DNA of 33,218 bases from Pseudomonadota bacterium (GTDB taxonomy: Bacteria; Pseudomonadota; Alphaproteobacteria; Rhizobiales; Beijerinckiaceae): assembly GCA_021780435.1 (NCBI GenBank), contig JAJXYV010000211.1, positions 1 through 33,218 of the forward strand, given 5' to 3'. This document shows positions 14,977-22,133 of the stretch, piece after piece. The notes under the pieces were generated by a model. It was given only the letters and a program-made list of their open reading frames with translations. It did no database searches and had not been told where the DNA came from. A program made the position numbers and the translations under genes. Position 1 is the first letter of the stretch; each line of letters opens with the position of its first letter.

Positions 14977-16287
14977 ATGATCGTTCGCAAATTCATCCAG
15001 TGGTCTGAAAACGCGCCGGCCAGCGCGCGGGCGGAGGGCGTCGGCGCCCTGGCGCGGGCCTATCTCTATGGCGAGATGGATGGGGAGGAGCGCGCCGAGG
15101 CGGAGCAGATGCTTTATGCGACGCTTGACGATCCCTCGCCGCTGGTGCGCCGCGCGCTCGCCGAAAGCTTCGCCAGCGCGGTGGACGCGCCGCCGGCCAT
15201 CGTTATCGGCCTCGCGCTCGACCAGTCAGATATTTCCTCGGTCGTTCTGACGCGGTCGCCGCTTCTCACCGACGCCCAGTTGATCGATTGCGCTTCTGTC
15301 GGCGATTCTGTCGCGCAGGCCGCGATCGCTCTTCGCCCGGAGCTTTCTCCCGCCGTCGCCTCGGCGCTCGCCGAAGTCGCCGGGCGCGAGGCGATGATCA
15401 CGCTCGCGGTCAATGAAGGGGCCAATCTGCCGGAATTCGCCATGCGCCGGATGATCGAGCGCTTCGGCGAGGACGCTGAACTGCGCGAGGCCCTGCTGGG
15501 CCGGCCCTGGCTTCCGGGCGTGGTGCGCGCCGCGCTCGCCTCGGCCGCCGCGCGCCAGCTCGCGCAACACGCCGTCGAGCGCAACTGGCTTTCGCCCGCG
15601 CGCTCGGAGCGCGTGGCGAAGGACTCGCGCGAACGCGCCGCCATGATCATCGCCGCAGGATGCGCCGCATTTTCGGAGGAAACGGCGGCGCTTGCGGCCT
15701 ATTTGCGCGTCTCGGGGCAACTGACGGCCGGTCTCGCCCTGCGCGCCTTGCTCTGCGGGCAGACGGACCTGTTCGCCGCCACCTTGGTCGAACTGACGGG
15801 AATCGGTCCGAAGCGGGTCGCGGGCCTGATCCACGAGCCGGCGTCCAACGCCTTTGCCGCGCTTTACGCCCGCGCCGGCCTGCCGGCGCCTTTGCTGATC
15901 GCCTTCCGCGCCGCTCTGGTGGCGCTGACCAAGGCGCCGCGCGGCGCGCATGACGACATCGAGCGCGGCGGCCTGCGCCTGCCCGTTATCCAGTCCGTTC
16001 TCGCCGAATGCGAAGCGGCTCGAGACGAATCTCTGGCCCGGCTGATCGCGCTGCTGCGCCGCTTCGAGGCCGACGCCGGCCGCGAAACCGGCCGGAAAGC
16101 GCTCGCCCGCCTGCGCGCGGAACGGGCTGCGCCCGTCGTCGCCCCGGTGTCCGGCGCCGAGCCGGCGGCCGAACAGATCGAGGCCGAGCAACCGGTCGGC
16201 AAGGTCGAGCCGATGACCGAGCCGCTGGCGGAAACCGATGTCGTAGTCGATCTCGTCGCCCTGGAAAAAGAAATGATGGCGGCCTAA
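14977..16287 (+). CDS. DUF2336 domain protein (helical repeat)
   Basis: 436-residue, almost wholly helical, alanine-rich cytoplasmic protein. The N-terminal half contains HEAT-like units (DDPSPLVRRALAESFASA, SDISSVVLTRSPLLTDAQLI, LRPELSPAVASALAEVA, REAMITLAVNEGANLPEFAMRRMIERF) that match DUF2336, a family largely confined to Alphaproteobacteria. The second half continues helical and ends in a Glu/Val/Pro-rich tail (about 380-420) and LVALEKEMMAA. Start at ATG 14977; the ribosome site is poor. The 124-bp upstream gap includes an AT-rich stretch at 14883-14920 that may hold the promoter. Function of DUF2336 is not established; repeat architecture suggests protein-protein contacts. Overlaps the convergent nudK by 4 bp (CTAA). 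Confidence 0.88.
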   Translation: MIVRKFIQWSENAPASARAEGVGALARAYLYGEMDGEERAEAEQMLYATLDDPSPLVRRALAESFASAVDAPPAIVIGLALDQSDISSVVLTRSPLLTDAQLIDCASVGDSVAQAAIALRPELSPAVASALAEVAGREAMITLAVNEGANLPEFAMRRMIERFGEDAELREALLGRPWLPGVVRAALASAAARQLAQHAVERNWLSPARSERVAKDSRERAAMIIAAGCAAFSEETAALAAYLRVSGQLTAGLALRALLCGQTDLFAATLVELTGIGPKRVAGLIHEPASNAFAALYARAGLPAPLLIAFRAALVALTKAPRGAHDDIERGGLRLPVIQSVLAECEAARDESLARLIALLRRFEADAGRETGRKALARLRAERAAPVVAPVSGAEPAAEQIEAEQPVGKVEPMTEPLAETDVVVDLVALEKEMMAA

Positions 16288-16877
16288 TCCATCATCCCCG
16301 AGGCCTTGAGCCAATAGAGCAGGGTAAGCGTCTTGCCGTCGCGGATCGCGCCGGCGTCCGCCTCGCGCAGGACTTCCGCGAAAGCCGCCTCGACGACCTC
16401 GATTTCTTCGCCTTCCTCCTCCATGCCGCCGCCATCGGCGACGCGCGCGTCAGGCGAATAGGGCGCGATGAAGAAATAGAGCTTTTCGGTAGTCGCGGCG
16501 GGGCTGACGAAAGCCTCGAACAGGAAGCGCAATTCGTCGACCTTCAGGCCCATTTCCTCCATCGCCTCGCGCCGCATGCAGGCGTCCGGCGCTTCGCCGG
16601 GATCGAGCGTGCCGGCGCAGGCCTCGAGCAGGCCGGGTGTGCGATCGTTCATGAAGGCGCCGAGGCGGAACTGGCGGGTCAGCAGAACCTGGCCGCGCGC
16701 GGGGTCGTAGGGCAGAAGCACGCAGGCGTCGGGCCGCCGAAAAAGGTTGCGCTCATGCCGCTCCCACCGCCCGTCGGCTCGGCGCAATTCGTAGGTCAGG
16801 CGCGAGAAGGAATATTTCTCGTCGGCGAGAATGGTTTCGTCGAGGCCGCGCGGCGTCGGCTTGTGATCGTGCGACAT
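16284..16877 (-). CDS. nudK: NudK-like Nudix hydrolase (GDP-mannose/ADP-ribose type)
   Basis: 197-residue Nudix enzyme that hydrolyses nucleoside diphosphate sugars. The Nudix box is complete: GTLDPGEAPD through RREAMEEMGL (residues 89-111), with all three metal-binding glutamates. The rest resembles E. coli NudK closely: SRLTYELRRADG, LLTRQFRLGAFMND, the FVSPAATTEKLYFFIAPY segment, the GGGMEEEGEEIEV acidic loop, and IRDGKTLTLLYWL with a final MMD. Start at ATG 16877 because AAAGGG lies 7 nt upstream; ATG 16883 would be too close. nadK lies 59 bp upstream on the same strand, so a two-gene transcript joining NAD(P) synthesis and nucleotide-sugar turnover is plausible. Confidence 0.92.
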   Translation of the reverse strand: MSHDHKPTPRGLDETILADEKYSFSRLTYELRRADGRWERHERNLFRRPDACVLLPYDPARGQVLLTRQFRLGAFMNDRTPGLLEACAGTLDPGEAPDACMRREAMEEMGLKVDELRFLFEAFVSPAATTEKLYFFIAPYSPDARVADGGGMEEEGEEIEVVEAAFAEVLREADAGAIRDGKTLTLLYWLKASGMMD

Positions 16878-16936
16878 TGGCATTCCCTTTCGATCGCGAG
16901 CCGTCGCGATCGGATGACGAGCGTCTCTTTGACGCA

Positions 16937-17758
16937 CTATGGCCTGAATTGCTCGCGCAGGATGCGCTCTTCCATCGAATGGCCGGGGTCGTGGAGCAAC
17001 TCCAGTCCGATCGAATGATCGGTCGTCACCCTGACGCGCGCCACGTCGCGGAATTCATAATGGTCCGCTACCGCCGCGACAGGGCGCTTGTCCGCCTCCA
17101 GCACCTCGATCACGACCTCCGCCTTGTCCGAGAGCAGGGCGCCGCGCCAGCGCCGGGGCCGGAAAGCCGAGATGGGCGTGAGCGCCATCAGGGGCGCGCC
17201 GAGCGGCAGGATCGGGCCATTCGCCGAAAGGTTATAGGCGGTTGATCCCGCGGGCGTCGAAACCAGCACGCCGTCGGACACCAGTTCCTCGAGCCGGACA
17301 TGGCCATCGATATAAACCCGCAGCTTTGCGGCCTGCGCGCTCTGGCGCAGGAGCGAAACCTCATTGATGGCGTGGGCGGTCGCTTGTTCGCCCGACCGGT
17401 TTTCCGCGATCATGGTCAGGGGGTGGATGATCGAGCTTTGCGCGGCGGCGAGGCGCTTGCGCAGGCCGGTCTCGCGGAATTCGTTCATCAGGAAGCCGAC
17501 CGAGCCGCGGTTCATCCCATAGATCGGGACGTTGCGCCCCATGAACCGGTGCAGGGTCTGGAGCATCAGGCCGTCGCCGCCGAGCGCCACCACCACGTCG
17601 GCCTCGTCGGAATGGACGTCGCCATAGCGCCCCACCAGGCGGGCGCGGGCGTGTTCGGCTTCAGGGGAGCTGGCCGCGAGAAAATTGATCTTCTCGAAGC
17701 GCCGCCCGTCCGGACGATGCGTGTCGGACCGAGGACTTGGGGCCGGTGAATCGCTCAT
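16937..17758 (-). CDS. nadK: NAD kinase
   Basis: Phosphorylates NAD+ to NADP+ with ATP or polyphosphate in the cytoplasm. The 273-residue product shows the diagnostic motifs: [17 protein letters not shown] (GGDG at 60-63, D62 catalytic), the [14 protein letters not shown] block and the second NAD-binding stretch [20 protein letters not shown] (about 165-183). Start chosen at ATG 17758; GGAAC repeats lie just upstream. In-frame extensions to 17773 and 17902 code for Arg/Pro-rich sequence with no family similarity. It is divergent from the fnr-azlCD operon, separated by about 260 bp including the FNR box. Confidence 0.95.
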   Translation of the reverse strand: MSDSPAPSPRSDTHRPDGRRFEKINFLAASSPEAEHARARLVGRYGDVHSDEADVVVALGGDGLMLQTLHRFMGRNVPIYGMNRGSVGFLMNEFRETGLRKRLAAAQSSIIHPLTMIAENRSGEQATAHAINEVSLLRQSAQAAKLRVYIDGHVRLEELVSDGVLVSTPAGSTAYNLSANGPILPLGAPLMALTPISAFRPRRWRGALLSDKAEVVIEVLEADKRPVAAVADHYEFRDVARVRVTTDHSIGLELLHDPGHSMEERILREQFRP

Positions 17759-17916
17759 GTTCCGTTCCAGCATGTGGCGGTCCGAGACTCGGGATTGCGA
17801 CGTGGGCGCGCACGGTGGCCAAGGAATAGGCGAAGCGGCAAAAGAGGGCAAGGCGCGCCGGCGCACGGCGGCCTCGCGCCGCAAGTCCTTTCGCCAGCGC
17901 AAATTTTAGCTTGTCG

Positions 17917-17930
17917 TTGACGAGGATCAA
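17917..17930 (+). promoter_or_regulatory. FNR/FixK box upstream of the fnr-azlCD operon
   Basis: TTGAC-GAGG-ATCAA matches the FNR/FixK consensus TTGAT-N4-ATCAA at 9 of 10 positions. A weak extended -10 (TG at 17955, TATTGT at 17958-17963) lies downstream at about the distance expected for a class II activated promoter. The box is 87 bp before the chosen fnr start, consistent with autoregulation. Confidence 0.55.
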
Positions 17931-18016
17931 AAACTTTGTCCTCTCATCCGAGCGTGCTATTGTCCCAACTGAAATCCTCAGTTATTGGCCCTCTTTGGCC
18001 CAGGGGAGAGCTGGTT

Positions 18017-18799
18017 TTGGAAAGTCTGGCCGAGAAGGCGCTGTTCGATACGGTTTTCGGTCGCCTTGAGACCAGCGCCAAGACGATGGCCTGTTCCCAG
18101 AAGGCGGCGCCTGGGCTCGCTCTCGAATGCAACGAATGCGAGATCAAGGGTTTGAGCGTTTGCGATTCGCTCGAACCCGAAGAGTTCGAACTCCTGGAGC
18201 AGATTGGCCGAACGCTGGCGTTTCCGGCAAAGGCGACGCTTTTCGAACAGGGGCGCGATGCGCCTTTCGTCTCCAATATCACCTCGGGCGCGTTGCGCCT
18301 GTCGAAGCTGCTGCCCGACGGCCGCCGCCAGGTGGTCGGCTTCGCGCTCCCGGGCGATTTTCTCGGCCTCGCCCTGGACCCGACTCACATGTTCACGGCC
18401 GACGCGCTGACCCCGGTGAAGGTCTGCCAGTTTTCGCGACTCGGCTTTTCTGACCTCCTCGACAAGAAACCGCGGCTGATGCGCGCCATGTTGAACATGG
18501 CGGCGCATGAACTGACCCTGGCCCAGGACCAGATGGTCGTTCTCGGCCGCCGCACCGCCGAGGAAAAGATCGCGTCCTTCCTGATCGGCATGCGCAACCG
18601 CTATGCGCGCATCCACGGCGCTTCCGTCCATGTGCCGCTGCCGATGACCCGGCTCGACATCGGCGATTATCTCGGCCTGACCGTCGAGACCGTCAGCCGG
18701 ATGATGACCCGGATGGCGCGCGAGAAGGTCATCGTGATCGTGCCCGACGGCGTGCGATTGCTCGACGTGCCGCGTCTGGAGCAACTGGCGGAAATGTGA
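18017..18799 (+). CDS. FNR-type Crp/Fnr regulator with Fe-S cysteines
   Basis: 260-residue transcription factor. An N-terminal cluster of cysteines (C38, C41, C49 in CNECEIKGLSVC) plus C137 in VKVCQFSRLGF matches the four ligands of the oxygen-labile [4Fe-4S] cluster of FNR/FnrL/FnrN. The cNMP-like barrel runs about 60-150, the dimer helix about 150-195 and the HTH about 209-237, with the recognition helix VETVSR (E224, S227, R228), the residues that read TTGAT half-sites. Start is uncertain: TTG 18017 has GGGGAG 8 nt upstream and is chosen; ATG 18086 gives a more usual 237 residues but no clear ribosome site. The in-frame TTG at 17936 is rejected because it is 5 bp from the FNR box. Its TGA overlaps the azlC start. 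Confidence 0.9.
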   Translation: MESLAEKALFDTVFGRLETSAKTMACSQKAAPGLALECNECEIKGLSVCDSLEPEEFELLEQIGRTLAFPAKATLFEQGRDAPFVSNITSGALRLSKLLPDGRRQVVGFALPGDFLGLALDPTHMFTADALTPVKVCQFSRLGFSDLLDKKPRLMRAMLNMAAHELTLAQDQMVVLGRRTAEEKIASFLIGMRNRYARIHGASVHVPLPMTRLDIGDYLGLTVETVSRMMTRMAREKVIVIVPDGVRLLDVPRLEQLAEM

Positions 18800-19521
18800 C
18801 GGAAATTCGCGCGAGCGACTCGCGCGGCGTCTTCCTCGAGGGCGTTCGCGTGGCGCTGACCGGCCCGGCCCTTTATGTCGCGATCTCGCTGATGGGCGTG
18901 GGGGCTCTGGCGCGGGCCGCGGGCTTTCCCGTCGGCGCGGCGGCCTTGTCCACCTTGCTGCTCTGGGCGGGTCCGGCGCAAGTGCTCTTTTTCGGCGCGG
19001 GCGTCGCCAAGACGGCGCCGCCGGCGATCGCCCTGGCGGTCAGCCTGTCCTCCGTGCGGCTGCTGCCGATGTGCCTTTCAGTCCTGCCGATGCTGCGGGA
19101 AAAGCGGACGCGGCTTCCCACCTTGTTCGCCGCGGCTCATTTCATCGCCGTCACGGTCTGGGCCGAATCCCTGCGTCGCCTGCCGGAAAGGGCGCGTGAA
19201 GAGCGCCTTCCGTTCTTCTTCGGGCTCGCCGTAACCTGCATGGGCCTGACCACCTTTTCGACGGCGCTTGGCTTCTGGCTCGCGGGCTCGTTGCCCGGCC
19301 CGCTGGCGGCGGGCATGATGATGTTGTCGCCGATCTATTTCCTCGCCACGACATCGCGCGCGGCGCGTTCCGGCGCCGACTGGCTCGCCATTGTCGTCGG
19401 CGTCGTGCTGGCGCCGGTCATGGTGACCTTTGTCGGCGGCGGATTCGACCTGCCCGCGCTCGCCTTGATCGGCGGCGGCGGGGCCTGGCTTCTCGGTTTT
19501 TATGCGCGGCGGATCGCATGA
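18796..19521 (+). CDS. azlC: AzlC family branched-chain amino acid exporter subunit
   Basis: 241-residue inner-membrane protein, large subunit of the two-component AzlCD (YgaZH-type) exporter. Family features: an N-terminal amphipathic start with GVFLEGVRVALTGPALYVAIS, several hydrophobic helices, the LLWAGPAQVLFFGAG segment, SSVRLLPMCLSVLPML with conserved Arg and Pro, and TALGFWLAGSLPGPL. Start at GTG 18796, whose GTGA overlaps the stop of the fnr-type gene, indicating translational coupling. Followed by azlD with an ATGA overlap. Transport of valine, leucine, isoleucine or methionine is the family expectation; the substrate here is inferred. Confidence 0.92.
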   Translation: MTEIRASDSRGVFLEGVRVALTGPALYVAISLMGVGALARAAGFPVGAAALSTLLLWAGPAQVLFFGAGVAKTAPPAIALAVSLSSVRLLPMCLSVLPMLREKRTRLPTLFAAAHFIAVTVWAESLRRLPERAREERLPFFFGLAVTCMGLTTFSTALGFWLAGSLPGPLAAGMMMLSPIYFLATTSRAARSGADWLAIVVGVVLAPVMVTFVGGGFDLPALALIGGGGAWLLGFYARRIA

Positions 19522-19871
19522 GTCTGCTTTCGGGCGACCCGACGCTACATCCCTATCTCGCGCTGATCCTGTTCGGCTTCCTGCCGAGCGAGGTTTGGCG
19601 GGCCTTGGCGGTGGTCGTCGCGCGGCGCATCGACGAAGAGTCGGAAGTCTTCCTCTTCGTGCGCAGCGTCGCGACCGTGCTTCTGGTCGGTGTCGTGGTG
19701 AAGATCGTCCTGGCGCCGTCGAAGGAACTGGCGCTCGCGCCGGTCTGGGCGCGCGCTGCCGCTTTCGCCGTCGGCGGCGCCGCCTTTTTCGCGGCGCGAC
19801 GCTCGGTCTTTGCGGCGGTCCTGGCCGGCGAGGCGACGATCATCCTCGCCGTCTGGTTCTGGACGCGGTGA
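19518..19871 (+). CDS. azlD: AzlD family branched-chain amino acid transport subunit
   Basis: 117-residue small inner-membrane partner of AzlC, with about four hydrophobic helices (10-30, 47-66, 80-95, 98-115). FLPSEVWRALAVVVARR resembles the conserved loop of AzlD proteins, though overall similarity in this family is low and the assignment is helped by position. Start at ATG 19518; the ATGA overlap with azlC implies coupled translation. Last gene of the likely fnr-azlC-azlD transcript; its stop is only 3 bp from the end of the convergent HIT gene, and no terminator is visible. Confidence 0.85.
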   Translation: MSLLSGDPTLHPYLALILFGFLPSEVWRALAVVVARRIDEESEVFLFVRSVATVLLVGVVVKIVLAPSKELALAPVWARAAAFAVGGAAFFAARRSVFAAVLAGEATIILAVWFWTR

Positions 19872-19874
19872 GAA

Positions 19875-20306
19875 TCAGGAATCGGCCGCAAGCGCTGCGC
19901 GTATTTTTTCGGCATAAGCCTTGAGGACGGCCGGGTCGGCCATCTTGCCGCTGTGCGGGCGCAAAGCGACGCCGTCCCAGCGCGGGATCACGTGGAAATG
20001 GATGTGAAAAACGCTCTGGCCGCCCGCCGGCTCGTTGAACTGGTTCACGGTGAGGCCATCAGCGCCCATGGCGGCCTTCACCGCGCGGGCGAGTTTCTGC
20101 ACCCTGAGAATCAAGGTCGAGAGGACTCCCGCCGGAACGTCGAAAATGTTGCGCGCGCCGAGCTTGGGGATCACCAGCACGTGGCCTTCGGCCTGCGGCA
20201 TGACGTCCATGAAGGCCAGCGTGTCCTCGTCCTCGAAAACCTTCTCGCAGGGGATTTCGCCGCGCAGGATCTTGGCGAAGATATTGTTGGGATCGTAGGT
20301 GGTCAT
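19875..20306 (-). CDS. HIT family nucleotide-binding hydrolase/transferase
   Basis: 143-residue histidine-triad protein of the HinT branch, acting on purine nucleotide phosphoramidates or dinucleoside phosphates. The triad HIHFHVIP (H101, H103, H105) lies in the C-terminal half, with NNIFAKILRGEIPC and AFMDVMPQAEGHVLVIPK upstream as usual. Start at ATG 20306 with GGAG 6 nt upstream; a longer in-frame ORF to 20417 has a basic, non-homologous extension. Lies downstream of the COG3146 gene on the same strand, 117 bp apart, possibly co-transcribed. Confidence 0.94.
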   Translation of the reverse strand: MTTYDPNNIFAKILRGEIPCEKVFEDEDTLAFMDVMPQAEGHVLVIPKLGARNIFDVPAGVLSTLILRVQKLARAVKAAMGADGLTVNQFNEPAGGQSVFHIHFHVIPRWDGVALRPHSGKMADPAVLKAYAEKIRAALAADS

Positions 20307-20423
20307 GAGCGGCTCCGCTGAATCCTTCTGCCGTTTCAGGAGAAGGCGGCGCGCCGGCGCCGGATGACGGGAGGAGGAATCTCGTCGCAAACTGCCCAAG
20401 CGAGGCGGCCCGGTCAAGCGCCG

Positions 20424-21602
20424 TCATGCCTTTCTGAACGGTCCGCTTTCCGCATATTCAGCGATCATCGCGTCCACCGCGCGGCCTTCGCGGGCGAAAT
20501 AATCGGCGGCGGCGGCGGCGAGGCGCGGATCGGCGAAATCGTGGGAGGAAAAGGTCGGAACCGCCTCATAGCCGCGCGCGAACTTGTGCTCGCCCTGCGC
20601 CCCGGCCTCGACCCTTTTCAATCCGCGCTCGATGGCGAATTCGATCGCCTGGTAATAGCAGAGCTCGAAATGCAGGCAGGGGTGATGTTCGATCGCGCCC
20701 CAGTTGCGGCCGTAGAGCGCGTCGTCGCCGATCAGGTTGAGCGCGCCGGCGATGAGCCGTCCCTCGCGCCGCGCGACCACCAGCAGGATGCGACCGGCGA
20801 GCGCGGCGCTCAAATGCGAGAAAAAGGCGCGGTTGAGATAGGGGCGGCCCCATTTCCGCGAGCTGGTGTCGGTGTAGAATTCGAAAAAAGCGTCCCAATG
20901 GGCTTCCGTGAGATCGCTTCCAGTGAGCCTTTCTATGGAAATCCCCGCGGAAACCGCCTCGGCGCGCTCCTTGCGGATCGCCTTGCGCTTGCGCGACGAA
21001 AGCGCCGCGAGAAAGTCGTCGAAGCTCCTGTAGCCGCGATTGAAGAAATGGAACTGCTGGCCCTTGCGCTGGATCATGCCGGCTTGAGCGAGAAAGGCCT
21101 GATCGGCGGCGTCGGGAAAGGTGATGTGCAGCGAGGAGACGCCTGCCGCCTCGGGCAGGGCGCGCAGGCCGGTCAGCAAGGCCTCGCGGGCGCCCGTCGG
21201 CGCGTCGGAGGCGACGAGCAGCCGGCGGCCTTGCACCGGCGTGAAGGGCGTCGAGACCTGCGCCTTGGGATAATAACGCCCGCCGACCCGCTCGAAGGCC
21301 TCGGCAAGGCCCTGGTCGAAGACATATTCGCCCAGCGAGTGGGTCTTGAAATAAACCGGCGCGCAGGCCGCGATCCGGCCTTCCCGCGTCTCGGCCACGA
21401 TGTGGGCGGGACGCCAGCCTGTCCCCTTGCCGACGCAGCCGCTCGCCTCCAGAGCCGAGAAGAAGGCGTGGGAAAGAAAAGGATTGAAGCGCTCGCTGAC
21501 GCCTTCGGCGGGGCGGGCCGGATTGGCGCAGGCGTCCCAGTCCTGCGCCAAAATGGCGTCGATGCGCTCGATCTGACGGATGCGAAAGGGAATGGCGTTC
21601 AT
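20424..21602 (-). CDS. COG3146 GNAT/FemAB-like acyltransferase
   Basis: 392-residue protein of the COG3146 (DUF482) group, predicted N-acyltransferases with a double GNAT (FemAB-like) fold. Characteristic blocks: NPFLSHAFFSALEASGC near the N-terminus, YVFDQGLAEAFERVGGRYYPKAQVSTPFTPVQGRRL (read as separate motifs YPK and TPFTPV), FHFFNRGYRSFDDFLAALSSRKRK, YTDTSSRKWGRPYL, and the C-terminal EAGAQGEHKFARGYEAVPTFSSH. Start at ATG 21602; upstream GGGG is not well placed. No signal peptide. The natural acyl acceptor is not known; cell-envelope roles have been proposed for FemAB relatives. Gene before it (TusE-like) is 88 bp upstream on the same strand. Confidence 0.9.
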   Translation of the reverse strand: MNAIPFRIRQIERIDAILAQDWDACANPARPAEGVSERFNPFLSHAFFSALEASGCVGKGTGWRPAHIVAETREGRIAACAPVYFKTHSLGEYVFDQGLAEAFERVGGRYYPKAQVSTPFTPVQGRRLLVASDAPTGAREALLTGLRALPEAAGVSSLHITFPDAADQAFLAQAGMIQRKGQQFHFFNRGYRSFDDFLAALSSRKRKAIRKERAEAVSAGISIERLTGSDLTEAHWDAFFEFYTDTSSRKWGRPYLNRAFFSHLSAALAGRILLVVARREGRLIAGALNLIGDDALYGRNWGAIEHHPCLHFELCYYQAIEFAIERGLKRVEAGAQGEHKFARGYEAVPTFSSHDFADPRLAAAAADYFAREGRAVDAMIAEYAESGPFRKA

Positions 21603-21690
21603 TGGCCGACGATCTTGCCCCGGAGAAGCCTGACGATTCAGCCTGGATTTGAGGCGGGGCGGGGCAAATTCCGGGCGCCGGGAACCAACG

Positions 21691-21984
21691 TCAGACGCAG
21701 CCGGTCGGCTTCGGCAGGCCGCCATATTTGGTGATCGGCTTCATCGGGCCGGTCTGCCAGAGATCGAACATTTCCTTGTTCGGCCGTCCGACAAAGGCGG
21801 CGAATTTGCGGATGGGCGGAACGGTCTGATTCTCGTCGTAATACTCGCGCGCCTTGAGAACCTGGTCCCATTTTTCCTCTGTCATGTCGAAGCCGTCGGC
21901 CTCGGCCATCCCCTTGCCAATATCCGGGGTCCATTGGTCCATGTCCTGGAGATAACCGTCTCCGTCACGCGGGGGCAAATTCAT
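21691..21984 (-). CDS. tusE: TusE/DsrC-like sulfur carrier protein
   Basis: 97-residue sulfur relay protein. The family C-terminus is intact: KYGGLPKPTGCV with the penultimate cysteine (C96) that carries persulfide. The DsrC second cysteine, 11 residues earlier, is a threonine (T85), so this is TusE-like rather than a dissimilatory sulfite reductase partner. The core TEEKWDQVLKAREYYDENQTVPPIRKF is the family helix-turn region. Start at ATG 21984 with AAGGAG 6 nt upstream. A candidate promoter is seen at 22051-22078. No tusBCD, tusA or dsrAB genes lie nearby; the donor and acceptor are unknown. Confidence 0.92.
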   Translation of the reverse strand: MNLPPRDGDGYLQDMDQWTPDIGKGMAEADGFDMTEEKWDQVLKAREYYDENQTVPPIRKFAAFVGRPNKEMFDLWQTGPMKPITKYGGLPKPTGCV

Positions 21985-22050
21985 CAAAGGCTCCTTCGCG
22001 CCGCGCCATATCGTCTCCATGCGTCGGGCGCGAACACATGGAATTATTCT

Positions 22051-22078
22051 AATGTAAAGTTGTAATGCCGACGGTCAA
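22051..22078 (-). promoter_or_regulatory. Candidate sigma70-type promoter for tusE-like gene
   Basis: On the minus strand TTGACC (22073-22078) and TACATT (22051-22056) are spaced 16 bp in an AT-rich stretch, about 70 bp before the tusE start. It matches -35 at 5 of 6 and -10 at 4 of 6 positions. By-eye call only. Confidence 0.3.
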
Positions 22079-22133
22079 GGAGGCGCGCCTCGGTAATTGC
22101 CGCTCATGCGCGTCGCCGATAAGGAATTCTCGC

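Noticed and set aside
20364-21734. 456-residue plus-strand open frame
   Set aside because: Antisense of the COG3146 gene, which matches a known family along its length.
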